Shown here: positions 45,013 through 53,808 of the stretch, one piece after another
Numbering within the stretch: the first letter of the stretch is position 1
Layout: the number at the start of each line of letters is the position of its first letter
From: Actinomycetota bacterium
GTDB lineage: Bacteria; Actinomycetota; Actinomycetes; Mycobacteriales; Mycobacteriaceae
DNA length: 64,000 nt
NCBI GenBank assembly: GCA_018268465.1
Contig: JAFDWN010000002.1
Coordinates: 283,154-347,153, forward strand
Direction of reading: 5' to 3'
Position numbers and translations under genes: made by a program
Notes under the pieces: generated by a model
Databases searched by the model: none
Told to the model about the DNA's origin: nothing
What the model saw: only the letters and a program-made list of their open reading frames with translations

Positions 45013-45903
45013 ATGTTCGAAGGATTTGCCGAACTCGATGCCGAGGTCAACGGCGTCCGACTGCGCGGCCGGATGGGTCCCGACAACGGCAAGCCGCCGC
45101 TGCTGCTCCTGCACGGGCATCCGCAGTCGCACATGATGTGGCACCGCGTGGCGCCCGCGCTGTCGGACAACCACTTCGTCGTCGCACCCGATTTGCGGGG
45201 CTACGGGGATTCCGGGCGGCCGCTGCCACGAGCCGATCACTCGACATACAGCAAGCGGACGATGGCGCAGGATTGCCTCGCGCTCATGGAACACCTCGGC
45301 CACCGGCGGTTCGCGGTCGCGGGCCACGACCGCGGTGGCCGGGTCGCCGCGCGCCTGGCCGCCGATGCGCCCACCCGCGTGGAGCGGTTGATGATCCTGG
45401 ATGTGGCGCCGACCGTCGACATGTACGAGGGCACCACAAGGGAATTCGCGACCGCATACTGGCACTGGTTCTTCCTGATCCAGCCGGCTCCGCTACCCGA
45501 GACACTCATCGGCGCCAATCCTCGGGCCTATGTCACAGGTGTCATGGGGTCCCGTCACGCCGGCCTGCAGCCGTTCCCGACCGAGGTCCTCGACCACTAC
45601 GTGTCCGGGTTCGACGGTGCCGACCGAGCGGTCGGGGCCTGTGAGGACTACCGCGCCAGCGCCACGATCGACCTCGAGCACGATCTGCTCGACCGGGCCA
45701 GAGGCCGGATGATCACACCTCCGTTGCGGGTGCTCTGGGCCGAACACGGCGTCATCGAACGCCATTTCGACCCGCTGGGGCTGTGGCGTGAAGTCGCCTC
45801 GGATGTCTCGGGCCGCCCTGTCGACTGCGGGCACTACCTGGCGGAGGAGAACCCGCACGAGGTCGTCGACGAGATGAGCGACTTCTTCCAGACCGTCGCC
45901 TGA
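45013..45903 (+). CDS. Haloacetate (fluoroacetate-type) dehalogenase
   Basis: A 296-residue alpha/beta hydrolase of the fluoroacetate dehalogenase group. The oxyanion motif HGHP is at 34-37, nucleophile Asp106 lies in GHDRGGR, the acid Asp130 in LDVAP and the base His274 in DCGHYL. YWHWFFLIQPAPLPETLIGA at 149-168 carries the His151-Trp152 pair that holds the halide in fluoroacetate dehalogenases, and DYRASATIDLEHD is also conserved. It would hydrolyse a 2-haloacetate to glycolate and halide. ATG 45013 has GAGGAG nine bases upstream. The first gene of an operon with an MHS transporter and a 2-hydroxyacid dehydrogenase. The true substrate may be a larger 2-halo acid. Confidence 0.88.
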   Translation: MFEGFAELDAEVNGVRLRGRMGPDNGKPPLLLLHGHPQSHMMWHRVAPALSDNHFVVAPDLRGYGDSGRPLPRADHSTYSKRTMAQDCLALMEHLGHRRFAVAGHDRGGRVAARLAADAPTRVERLMILDVAPTVDMYEGTTREFATAYWHWFFLIQPAPLPETLIGANPRAYVTGVMGSRHAGLQPFPTEVLDHYVSGFDGADRAVGACEDYRASATIDLEHDLLDRARGRMITPPLRVLWAEHGVIERHFDPLGLWREVASDVSGRPVDCGHYLAEENPHEVVDEMSDFFQTVA

Positions 45904-45978
45904 GCAGAACCACTTCCCAACCACCAGGGCCGCGCCGCGACCGGCGCCGGCCTGACGCGCGATGCGAAAGGAATCCCC

Positions 45979-47337
45979 ATGACCGCACCACATTTCGACA
46001 ACGGGCCGGCGCTCACCACCCGTCCGGCAGCACACCCATCCGAGACGCCTGAGCAGCGGGCGCTCAGACAGCGCCGGATGGCGCTGGCCTCCGTCGTCGG
46101 CACGGCAGTCGAGTGGTACGACTTCTACCTGTACGCGGCCATGGCGTCCATCGTCTTCGCCTCGGTCTTCTTCCCCGGCGGCGATCCCGGTGTCGCGGCC
46201 ATGCAGTCCCTGGCCACCTTCGCGGTGGGATTCGTCGCCCGGCCCGTCGGCGGAGTGGTGTTCGGTGCGCTGGGCGACCATATCGGCCGAAAGCGCACCC
46301 TGGTGATCACCTTCGCGCTGATGGGCCTGTCGACGGGACTCATCGGCCTGCTACCCGACTATGCGACGATCGGGGTGTGGGCGCCGGTCGCGCTCGTCTG
46401 TCTGCGCATCCTGCAGGGTATGGGCGCCGGTGCGGAATTCGCCTCGGCGGCGGTGGCCAGTTACGAACACGCCGACGCGGGCAATCGCGGCCGGATGGGT
46501 TCGTGGCCCGCGCTGGGGATGAACCTGGGCCTGGCGCTGTCGGCGGCGACGGTGTTCGTCCTGTCGCTGTTCGGTGAGGACTTCCTGCTGGGTGTGGGCT
46601 GGCGGATACCGTTCATCCTCAGTTTTGCCCTTGTCGCCGTGGGGATGTGGGTGCGGACGTCGGTTCCCGAGACACCCGAGTTCGTCAACGAGCGCGAGCA
46701 GCACGGCCGACGCCACACATTCAGCCTGGTCGAACTGTTCCGGCGGGACTGGCGCGGACTGATGGTCGTCGTGCTGGTCGGCCTCGGCGCCACCTCGATC
46801 AGTTACATCTTCAAGACGTTCTCCCTGGCCTACCTGACGCAGTTCAAGGATGTGCCGGCCTCGCGCAGTTCCCTGGGCGTCACCATGGCCGGGATCACCG
46901 CGGTAGCCGTCATCCCGTTCATCGGCCGAATGTGCGACCGGTGGAGCAGCAAGACGGTTCTCATCGTGGGGGCGGTGCTCGGCGGGCTGTGGTCGATGGC
47001 TTTCCTGGCCCTGTTGGGGACGGGAAACAGCATTGCGATCTGGACGGCCCTGGTGGTCGGTTCCGGCCTGATCGCCCCGATGATGCTCGCCGCGCAGGGT
47101 TCGTTCTACAGCAGGCAATTCCCCGTCGACACCCGCTCCAGCGGTGTGGGGACGGCGCGCGAGCTGGGCACGGCGATCGCGGGGGGCGCGGCACCCCTCG
47201 GTGCTCTGGCGATCGTCGCTGCGTCGCCGACCAACTCGACACTCGGTGTCGGGGTCATCCTCGTCGTCGCCGCGATCCTGGTCGTGGTGGCCGCGCTGTT
47301 CGACCAGGGGCACAAGTACTCGACAGCCAGGAACTGA
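45979..47337 (+). CDS. MHS-family MFS transporter
   Basis: A 452-residue 12-helix transporter of the metabolite:H+ symporter branch of the major facilitator superfamily. Marks: SVVGTAVEWYDFYLYAAMASI in TM1, FGALGDHIGRKRTLV in the TM2-3 loop, and GAGAEFASAAVASYEHADAGNRGR in TM5. Members carry organic acids such as shikimate, ketoglutarate, citrate and proline betaine. AAAGGA precedes ATG 45979. Placed between a dehalogenase and a tartrate/malate dehydrogenase, it probably imports a (halo- or hydroxy-) organic acid used by them. Confidence 0.9.
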   Translation: MTAPHFDNGPALTTRPAAHPSETPEQRALRQRRMALASVVGTAVEWYDFYLYAAMASIVFASVFFPGGDPGVAAMQSLATFAVGFVARPVGGVVFGALGDHIGRKRTLVITFALMGLSTGLIGLLPDYATIGVWAPVALVCLRILQGMGAGAEFASAAVASYEHADAGNRGRMGSWPALGMNLGLALSAATVFVLSLFGEDFLLGVGWRIPFILSFALVAVGMWVRTSVPETPEFVNEREQHGRRHTFSLVELFRRDWRGLMVVVLVGLGATSISYIFKTFSLAYLTQFKDVPASRSSLGVTMAGITAVAVIPFIGRMCDRWSSKTVLIVGAVLGGLWSMAFLALLGTGNSIAIWTALVVGSGLIAPMMLAAQGSFYSRQFPVDTRSSGVGTARELGTAIAGGAAPLGALAIVAASPTNSTLGVGVILVVAAILVVVAALFDQGHKYSTARN

Positions 47338-47419
47338 CCGGACCGGTCCGGAAAACGGCTGCTCCCAACCCGATACGTCCACACCGGCTGAGCCCGGTCC
47401 CGATCACGAGGATCCCACC

Positions 47420-48517
47420 ATGAACCGAACTCATCGCATCGCAGTCATCCCCGGGGACGGCATCGGGCAGGAGGTGGTGCCCGAAGCGCTGCGCGTGCTG
47501 AAGGCCGCGTCGTCCTTGTTCGACTTCTCGCTGGAGCTCACACATTTCGACTTCGCCAATGCCGACTACTACGTCGAGCACGGGGCGATGATGCCCGACG
47601 ATTGGTTCGAACGGCTCCGCGGCTTCGACGCCATTCTCTTCGGTGCGGTCGGCTGGCCGGATATCGTGCCCGACCACATCTCGCTGTGGGGCAGCCTGTT
47701 GCAGTTCCGGCGGCGCTTCGACCAGTACGTCAGCCTGCGGCCGGTGCGCCTGCTGGCCGGAATCACCAGCCCGCTGGCCGGGCGGTCACCGGGCGACGTC
47801 GACTTCTACGTGGTGCGGGAGAACACCGAGGGCGAGTACTCCAGCGTCGGCGGCAAGGTCTTCGAGGGCACCGAACGCGAGACGGTGCTGCAGGAGACGA
47901 TCATGACTCGCGTCGGGGTGGACCGCATCCTGCACTACGCCTTCATGCTCGCGCAGAGCAGGCCGCGCAAACACCTGACCTCGGCGACGAAGAGCAACGG
48001 CATCTCGGTGTCCATGCCGTACTGGGACGAGCGGGTCGCGGAGGTGTCGAAGGACTATCCCGACGTCACCGTCGACAAATTCCACATCGACATCCTCACC
48101 GCGAACTTCGTCCTGCACCCGGACATGTTCGACGTCGTCGTCGCGAGCAATCTCTTCGGCGACATCCTGTCCGACCTCGGTCCGGCCTGCACCGGCACGA
48201 TCGGCATCGCACCCAGCGCCAACATCAACCCGGACCGCCGGTTCCCCAGCCTGTTCGAACCCGTGCACGGCTCCGCACCCGATATTGCGGGCAAGGGCGT
48301 CGCCAACCCGATCGGGCAGATCTGGAGCGCCTCGATGATGCTCGATCATCTCGGCGAGACGTCCGCGGCGAAGGCCGTTCTGGACGCCATCGAGGGCGTT
48401 CTCGAACATTCCCCCGACGTCCGTACCCCCGACCTCGGGGGCCGCGGCACCACGGCCGGGTTGGGCGGCGCCATCGCCGACCGCGTCGGCGGCAGCGCGC
48501 CTGATCGCACGTCCTGA
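47420..48517 (+). CDS. Tartrate dehydrogenase/decarboxylase or D-malate dehydrogenase
   Basis: A 365-residue member of the isocitrate/isopropylmalate dehydrogenase family, TtuC/DmlA branch. Visible: IPGDGIGQEVVPEAL at the start, the VGWPDIVPDHISLWG loop specific to tartrate/D-malate enzymes, the substrate loop RENTEGEYSSVGG, K-S-N in SATKSNGISVSM, and metal-binding aspartates in NLFGDILSDLG. The Phe/His in the C-terminal FEPVHGSAPDIAGKG is also conserved. It oxidises and decarboxylates tartrate or D-malate with NAD+. ATG 47420 has GAGGA eight bases upstream. It is the last gene of the LysR-controlled group; DmlR/DmlA is a known analogous pair. Confidence 0.9.
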   Translation: MNRTHRIAVIPGDGIGQEVVPEALRVLKAASSLFDFSLELTHFDFANADYYVEHGAMMPDDWFERLRGFDAILFGAVGWPDIVPDHISLWGSLLQFRRRFDQYVSLRPVRLLAGITSPLAGRSPGDVDFYVVRENTEGEYSSVGGKVFEGTERETVLQETIMTRVGVDRILHYAFMLAQSRPRKHLTSATKSNGISVSMPYWDERVAEVSKDYPDVTVDKFHIDILTANFVLHPDMFDVVVASNLFGDILSDLGPACTGTIGIAPSANINPDRRFPSLFEPVHGSAPDIAGKGVANPIGQIWSASMMLDHLGETSAAKAVLDAIEGVLEHSPDVRTPDLGGRGTTAGLGGAIADRVGGSAPDRTS

Positions 48518-48560
48518 CCGCCGCAGGAGGGCGCCCGCAGCACCGTGCGAAGATGGGCGG

Positions 48561-49028
48561 ATGCAGTACAACAGCCGGATCCGGCTGATCGCGATCGCCG
48601 TGATCGCCGTCGTCGCCAGCGCGGGAATGGTGTGGAAAGTCTTGTCGGACAGGCCCTCCGAGAAGTGCCGACCGGTCCAGGACTTCCTCGCGTTCAACAC
48701 CGACCAGCAGAAACTGCTGGATTCGAAGACCCGGCCGGCCGATCCGGGGGCCGGCGAGCCGGCTCGCACCCCCAGCGACACCGATCTGAAGGCGTGGGCC
48801 GACGGGCTGACCGAGCGTGCCGACAAGATCAGCGACCCCGAACTGCAGGCGACGGCCCGGTTCGCCGCCGACGCCGCGAACCGGGAACGCGCCCAGTTGG
48901 GGTTGGCCAAAGCGCAATTGGGCGCCAACCCCGCCAACACCAGTCCCCCACCCGCGCTGGCCGCCGCGACGTACGCGGAGGCGGAGTTCCAGGCCAGGAT
49001 CTCCGATCTCACACGGGCGTGCGGCTGA
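48561..49028 (+). CDS. Membrane-anchored hypothetical protein
   Basis: A 155-residue protein with one N-terminal membrane helix (RIRLIAIAVIAVVASAGMVWKV, about residues 6-27) and a mostly helical exterior of about 125 residues rich in Ala and Asp (FAADAANRERAQLGLAKAQLG). Two cysteines (EKCRP and TRACG) could pair. This fits small exported proteins of mycobacteria with no assigned role. It converges on the Ddn-like gene across a hairpin. Confidence 0.68.
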   Translation: MQYNSRIRLIAIAVIAVVASAGMVWKVLSDRPSEKCRPVQDFLAFNTDQQKLLDSKTRPADPGAGEPARTPSDTDLKAWADGLTERADKISDPELQATARFAADAANRERAQLGLAKAQLGANPANTSPPPALAAATYAEAEFQARISDLTRACG

Positions 49029-49053
49029 CGCGGGCTCAGCGCAGGATCTGTTC

Positions 49054-49073
49054 ACCGGGCCGCGATGCCCGGT
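49054..49073. terminator. Bidirectional hairpin
   Basis: ACCGGGC-CGCGAT-GCCCGGT is a perfect 7-bp stem lying between two convergent genes (stops at 49028 and 49084), well placed to stop transcription from both sides. Confidence 0.6.
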
Positions 49074-49083
49074 CGCAGGGGAA

Positions 49084-49506
49084 TTAGTCGGTGACGAAGA
49101 CCGGGATCAGCCGGGTCGTCTTGGTCTGGTACTCGGCGTACGGCGGATAGGCCTCGACCGCCAGCTTCCACCAGTGCTCACGCTCGGCACCCTCGACCTC
49201 ACGTACGGTCTTGGTGGCGACCTTGTCACCGTCCTGCAGCGTCACCTCGGGGTTCGCCTTCACGTTGAAGTACCACGTCGGGTGCTTGGGGTCGCCACCC
49301 TTCGACGCCACCATCGCATACCGGCCGTCCTCTTCGACCCGCATCAGCGGCACGTACCGCTTGACACCGGACTTGGCGCCGGTGGTGGTGTAGAGGACGA
49401 CCGGGCGGTCGAGGATCTCGACACCGTCGGTGGTCCCCTGTTCGAGGATGCGTTGGGTCTGGTCGCGAACCCAGTCGGTCGGGCTCAGTTCCGGTTGCTC
49501 AGTCAT
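49084..49506 (-). CDS. F420-dependent (Ddn-type) nitroreductase-family protein
   Basis: A 140-residue protein of the deazaflavin-dependent nitroreductase family (Rv3547/Ddn). Characteristic are RPVVLYTTTGAKSGVKRYVPLMRVEEDG (F420 phosphate and deazaflavin contacts), VASKGGDPKHPTWYFNVKANPEV and a terminal PPYAEYQTKTTRLIPVFV. These enzymes use F420H2, often to reduce quinones. ATG 49506 was selected over GTG or ATG codons a few residues earlier because the conserved region starts right after it. Confidence 0.88.
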   Translation of the reverse strand: MTEQPELSPTDWVRDQTQRILEQGTTDGVEILDRPVVLYTTTGAKSGVKRYVPLMRVEEDGRYAMVASKGGDPKHPTWYFNVKANPEVTLQDGDKVATKTVREVEGAEREHWWKLAVEAYPPYAEYQTKTTRLIPVFVTD

Positions 49507-49624
49507 GCAGCCATTAAACAACCGGCGGACATCGTTATTCCCGGAAGGCCGGGTGGCTTGTCGATGCGGACGACGGCGGGTGCGGGCCCCGCGACGCCGG
49601 GACCCGTCCGCCGAATCCGTGGCC

Positions 49625-51118
49625 TCAGCTGCTGCCGGTAGTGGCGTCCTGCAGTTTGGCCATCACCTGCTCGATGTTGAAACTGGCCGACTTCTGCCGC
49701 TGCGGGAACTCGGCCAGCGTCTTGAGCATGTCTGCGACGTAGGCCTGGGCGGGTATGAGCAGGAAGACGTGATCGAGCACCCAGTCGTAGTAGGTATTCG
49801 ACGTCTGGTCGGCCCGTTCGTACGGGTCCGTCTTCAGGTTGAAGATCTTGGGCACGCGCAGCTCCACGAACGGCTCGGCCCAGATCTGCAGGGTCCCGGC
49901 GCAGCGCTGCTCGAGGAACACGAACTTCCAGTTGTCGTACCGCAGCGCGGTGAGATCACCGTCGTCGGAGCAGTAGAAGAAGTGGCTGCGGGGGCTCTCC
50001 TGCACTTCGCCGGTGAGGTAGGGCAACTGGTTGTGTCCGTCGAGGTGCACCTTGTAGGTGGAGCCCGCCAGGTCGGTCCCCGTGCGCAGCTTGTCGGCGA
50101 TATCGGGATCCCCCGCCGCGGCCAGCAGGGTGACGAACCAGTCGTTGTGGCTGACGATGCCGTTGAGCACCGCTCCGGCCGGGATATGCCCCGGCCAGCG
50201 CACCATGGCCGGAACCCGGTAGGCACCCTCCCAGTTCGAGTTCTTCTCGTTGCGGAACGGGGTCATGCCCGCATCCGGCCAGCTGTTCATATGCGGGCCG
50301 TTGTCGGTCGAGTACATGACGATGGTGTTGTCGGCGATGCCGAGCTCGTCGAGCAGGTCCAGCACGCTGCCGACGGTGTCGTCGTGGTCGAGCATCGTGT
50401 CGTGGTACGGCGACTGCCACCGCCCCGACCGCCCGAGGCTCTCGGGTTTGGTGTGGGTGCGGAAATGCATGTGGGTCGTGTTGAACCAGACGAAGAACGG
50501 TGTGCCCGCCTCATGCTGGCGTTTGATGAAATCGACTGCCGCATCCCGGAACTCGTCGTCACAGGTCTCCATCCGCTTCTTGGTGAGCGGCCCGGTGTCC
50601 TCGACGCGTTGGGTGCCGTCACCGTTGGCCCAGGTGTGCAGCACGCCCCGCGGCCCGAACTTCTTGCGGAATTCCGGATCCTTCGGGTAATCCGGCAGTT
50701 CGGGCTCCTCCTCGGCATTGAGGTGATACAGGTTGCCGAAGAACTCGTCGAAACCGTGCATGGTCGGCAGGTGCTCGTCCCGGTCGCCGAGATGGTTCTT
50801 GCCGAACTGCCCCGTCGCGTAGCCCAGCGCCTTCAACGCGGTCGCGATGGTGGGGTCTTCGGCCCTCAGGCCGAGGTCCGCGCCGGGCATCCCGACCTTC
50901 GTCAGCCCTGTGCGATAGGGGTTCTGGCCGGTGATGAACGCGGCTCGCCCGGCCGTGCAGCTCTGTTCGCCGTAGTAGTCGGTGAACAATGCCCCTTCGG
51001 TCGCGATGCGGTCGATGTTGGGGGTGCGGTATCCCATCACGCCGTTGCTGTAGCAACTCAGGTTGCTCTGCCCGATGTCGTCACCCCAAATGATCAGGAT
51101 GTTCGGCTTATCGCTCAC
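49625..51118 (-). CDS. Arylsulfatase-family sulfatase
   Basis: A 497-residue sulfatase. Metal ligands Asp13-Asp14 (WGDDIG) and DNG near residue 275, plus the modification site C54-T-A-G-R58, where Cys54 is expected to be oxidised to formylglycine; CxAxR is an accepted variant of CxPxR. GKNHLGD and HMHFRTH carry other active-site residues. No signal peptide is seen, so it is probably cytoplasmic. It would hydrolyse sulfate esters and release sulfate. Start is GTG 51118 with GGAG nine bases upstream. A formylglycine-generating enzyme is needed but not present in this window. Confidence 0.9.
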   Translation of the reverse strand: MSDKPNILIIWGDDIGQSNLSCYSNGVMGYRTPNIDRIATEGALFTDYYGEQSCTAGRAAFITGQNPYRTGLTKVGMPGADLGLRAEDPTIATALKALGYATGQFGKNHLGDRDEHLPTMHGFDEFFGNLYHLNAEEEPELPDYPKDPEFRKKFGPRGVLHTWANGDGTQRVEDTGPLTKKRMETCDDEFRDAAVDFIKRQHEAGTPFFVWFNTTHMHFRTHTKPESLGRSGRWQSPYHDTMLDHDDTVGSVLDLLDELGIADNTIVMYSTDNGPHMNSWPDAGMTPFRNEKNSNWEGAYRVPAMVRWPGHIPAGAVLNGIVSHNDWFVTLLAAAGDPDIADKLRTGTDLAGSTYKVHLDGHNQLPYLTGEVQESPRSHFFYCSDDGDLTALRYDNWKFVFLEQRCAGTLQIWAEPFVELRVPKIFNLKTDPYERADQTSNTYYDWVLDHVFLLIPAQAYVADMLKTLAEFPQRQKSASFNIEQVMAKLQDATTGSS

Positions 51119-51239
51119 GGTTTACTCTCCTCGACGTTGACGGCGGTGCGGAAGTTGACGCCGCCCGTCGACTCTAGGTCGGAGAGGCGCCCCAACGGTG
51201 CGACTCGCGCCACGGCGAAGTGAACGGTTCTCGCCGCGG

Positions 51240-52553
51240 TCAGCGCGGGGGTTCGGGCAGCATGCGCTCCCGAAGGCTCTCGTAGATGGGCGGCGACCGG
51301 AGGACCTCGGCGGCGAATACCGCAGCCGCGGTGGCGGCCAGCATCGGGATGGCGACCGCGGTGGTGGCCGTCATCTCGATGACGATCACGATGCCGGTCA
51401 CCGGTGCCCGCACGGTCGCACCGAAGAACGCGGCCATCCCGACGAGTGCCATCGGGATGGCCAACGAGGTCGCGTCGCCGGGCCACACGGCGTCGAGACC
51501 ACCGACGAACAGCAGGCCCCACAACGCGCCGACCGCCAACAGCGGCGCGAACAATCCGCCCGGCACGGCGGCGGAATACGACAACGGGCCGGCGATGAGG
51601 CGCACCACCAGGTAGCCGACGACAACCGGAAGGACGATGTGATGCCCGCTGAGGATCAGCTGGGTGAGGGTGTCGCCGCCACCCACCGCCAGTGGGTACA
51701 CGAACATCGCCAGACCGATGACCGCGCCGATCGCGGCGGCTTTGGCCATCGCCGGAATCCGGCGCGCACCCGTCACGTGGTCGAGAAACCACAACACCAG
51801 CCGGTTGTACACGGCGCCCAGGCAACCCGTCAGGAGCCCGAAGACGACGAACACGGGAAGCCAGGCCAGTGCGGGCGCGCCGATCTGCTCGACGACGAAG
51901 TCCGGCTCGTTCCCCAGGATGAGGCGCATGCAGCCGACGGCAGCCGCCGCGGAGAACAGTGTGGCCAGGACCGTGTGCAACCGGAACGACTTCGTCACCT
52001 CTTCGAGCGCGAACAGCGTCCCCCCGATCGGGGCGTTGAACGCGACGGCGAGTCCCGCCCCGCCCACGACGGTCTGCATCATCCGCACATCGGGGTCGGA
52101 AAGCCTGGCGCGGCGTGCCGCTTCGGCGCCGATCGCCGCGCCCATGTGCACCGTCGGCCCTTCGCGCCCCAGTACGAGCCCCGACCCGATGGACAACACG
52201 CCACCGACGAACTTCGCGGGAAGGAGGATCAGCAGCGGCGGCCGCGCGTCGCCCCGGTACACCGCCTCGACGTGCTGGATGCCGCTGCCCGCCGCCAGCG
52301 GCACCCACCGGACGATCAGCGCAGCCAGCGTGGCGCCGGCCGCCGCGGCCGCAATGGGCACCAGCCAGCCCGGGCCCGGCAGCCCGTGCGCCCAGCCGAC
52401 GAGGTCCAATCGCACGCGGTCGGCGGTCTCCAGGCACCAGCGGAAGGCGCCGCCGATGAAGCCGATGGCCGCGCCCGCCACGACGGCGGTCAGAAAGACG
52501 GCGATCGACCCCCGCATCGAAACAGGATCGCCGTCCGCGCTCACACCGGTCAT
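51240..52553 (-). CDS. ClC-family chloride/proton antiporter
   Basis: A 437-residue ClC-type membrane protein. The selectivity motifs are GSGIQHVE (near residue 88), GREGPTVHMGAAIG (near 128, with the gating glutamate) and GGLFAPLLAVGALWG (near 345). ALEEVTKSF (near 184) supplies the internal proton glutamate that marks exchangers, and PPIYESLRER near the end supplies the central tyrosine, so Cl-/H+ exchange is predicted. There are no CBS domains. ATG 52553 has only a weak ribosome binding site; GTG 52544 is a close alternative. Confidence 0.88.
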   Translation of the reverse strand: MTGVSADGDPVSMRGSIAVFLTAVVAGAAIGFIGGAFRWCLETADRVRLDLVGWAHGLPGPGWLVPIAAAAAGATLAALIVRWVPLAAGSGIQHVEAVYRGDARPPLLILLPAKFVGGVLSIGSGLVLGREGPTVHMGAAIGAEAARRARLSDPDVRMMQTVVGGAGLAVAFNAPIGGTLFALEEVTKSFRLHTVLATLFSAAAAVGCMRLILGNEPDFVVEQIGAPALAWLPVFVVFGLLTGCLGAVYNRLVLWFLDHVTGARRIPAMAKAAAIGAVIGLAMFVYPLAVGGGDTLTQLILSGHHIVLPVVVGYLVVRLIAGPLSYSAAVPGGLFAPLLAVGALWGLLFVGGLDAVWPGDATSLAIPMALVGMAAFFGATVRAPVTGIVIVIEMTATTAVAIPMLAATAAAVFAAEVLRSPPIYESLRERMLPEPPR

Positions 52554-52683
52554 CGTGCCGCGGGATCGGCCGCGTCGCCGGGTCGGTGCCGAATGTGCAC
52601 GACGGGGTGTCCCTTCTTCAGCACACGAGCGTCCAGTCTCGCAGACCGATCGCCGACGGGCGGGTCGGCGCGAGGCCGCGCCG

Positions 52684-53751
52684 TCAGGCCGATGTCAGCC
52701 GGGCGACTTCGGCGACGAACTCGTCGACGTCCCCGGGCTGGGTGTCGAAACTGCACACCCAGCGCACCTCGCCGGTCGAGGCATCCCAGTCGTAGAAGCG
52801 GAAACGCTCCCGCAGCCGGTCGGCGACACCCGCCGGCAGGATCGCGAAGACGGCGTTGGACTGGGTGGGTTGGGTGAACTCGACGCCGCGAATCGTGCCC
52901 GCGTCGATCCCGGACTGCAGACCCGAACGCAGCCGGGTCGCCATCGCGTTGGCGTGGCGAGCGTTGCGCAGGTGCAGGTCGCCGTCGAGCAGGGCGAGCA
53001 GCTGTGCCGACACGAACCGCATCTTCGACGCCAGCTGCATCTGGTGTTTACGCAGATAGGTGAGGCCGTCGCAGGCCGCGGCATCGAGGGCCACGACCGC
53101 CTCGGCGCCGAGGGCGCCGTTCTTGGTGCCGCCGAGGCTCACCGCGTCGACCCCGGCGTCGGTGGTGAAGGCGCGTAGCGGCAGGTCGAGCGTCGCCGCG
53201 GCGTTCGACAGGCGTGCACCGTCCATGTAGACGCGCATCCCCCGCTGGTGCGCGTGGTCGGTGATCGCTTGCACCTCCGACGGTGTGTAGACGGTGCCGA
53301 GTTCGCTGGTCTGGGTGAGGTAGACGACGCGCGGTTGGGCCCGGTGTTCGTCGCCCCACCCCCACGCCTCCTGTGCGATGAGGTCGGGTGTGAGTTTGCC
53401 GTCGGGTGTCGGGATGGTCAGAAGTTTGATGCCGCCGGACTTTTCGGGTGCGCCGCCTTCGTCGGAATGGATGTGCGCGGTCTTGGCGCAGATGACCGCT
53501 CCCCAGCGCGGCAGCATCGACAACAGCCCCACGACGTTCGCGCCGGTGCCGTTGAACATCGGGTGGGCCTGCGCGCCGTCACCGAAGTGCCGGGCGCACA
53601 CCGTCTGCAGGCGCGCAGTGTAGGCGTCGGCGCCGTAGGCAGCCTCATGACCACCGTTGGCATCGGCGATCGCGGCGAGCACCTCGGGGTGCACGCCGGA
53701 GTAGTTGTCGGAAGCGAATCCGCGGACCGCAGGATCGTGCAGGGTGCTCAC
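52684..53751 (-). CDS. ltaE: Low-specificity threonine aldolase
   Basis: A 355-residue PLP enzyme of the aspartate aminotransferase fold, threonine-aldolase/beta-eliminating lyase branch. FASDNYSGVHPEV at the N-terminus, YGADAYTARLQ, IHSDEGGAPEKSGG, the PLP aspartate in VYMDGARLSNAA and the Schiff-base lysine in SLGGTKNGALGAEAVV are all present. It splits L-threonine (or allo-threonine) into glycine and acetaldehyde. Start is GTG 53751. It stands alone. Confidence 0.88.
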   Translation of the reverse strand: MSTLHDPAVRGFASDNYSGVHPEVLAAIADANGGHEAAYGADAYTARLQTVCARHFGDGAQAHPMFNGTGANVVGLLSMLPRWGAVICAKTAHIHSDEGGAPEKSGGIKLLTIPTPDGKLTPDLIAQEAWGWGDEHRAQPRVVYLTQTSELGTVYTPSEVQAITDHAHQRGMRVYMDGARLSNAAATLDLPLRAFTTDAGVDAVSLGGTKNGALGAEAVVALDAAACDGLTYLRKHQMQLASKMRFVSAQLLALLDGDLHLRNARHANAMATRLRSGLQSGIDAGTIRGVEFTQPTQSNAVFAILPAGVADRLRERFRFYDWDASTGEVRWVCSFDTQPGDVDEFVAEVARLTSA

Positions 53752-53808
53752 CCGCTCGAATGTAGCTCCGCAACCGTCAGCGGGTGGGACCGTGGTCGCC
53801 CCGCGTGA

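Noticed and set aside
51198-53178. Two long plus-strand open frames opposite the ClC and threonine aldolase genes
   Set aside because: They are Arg/Gly/His- or Ser/Thr-rich antisense shadows with no motif; the minus-strand genes carry complete family signatures.
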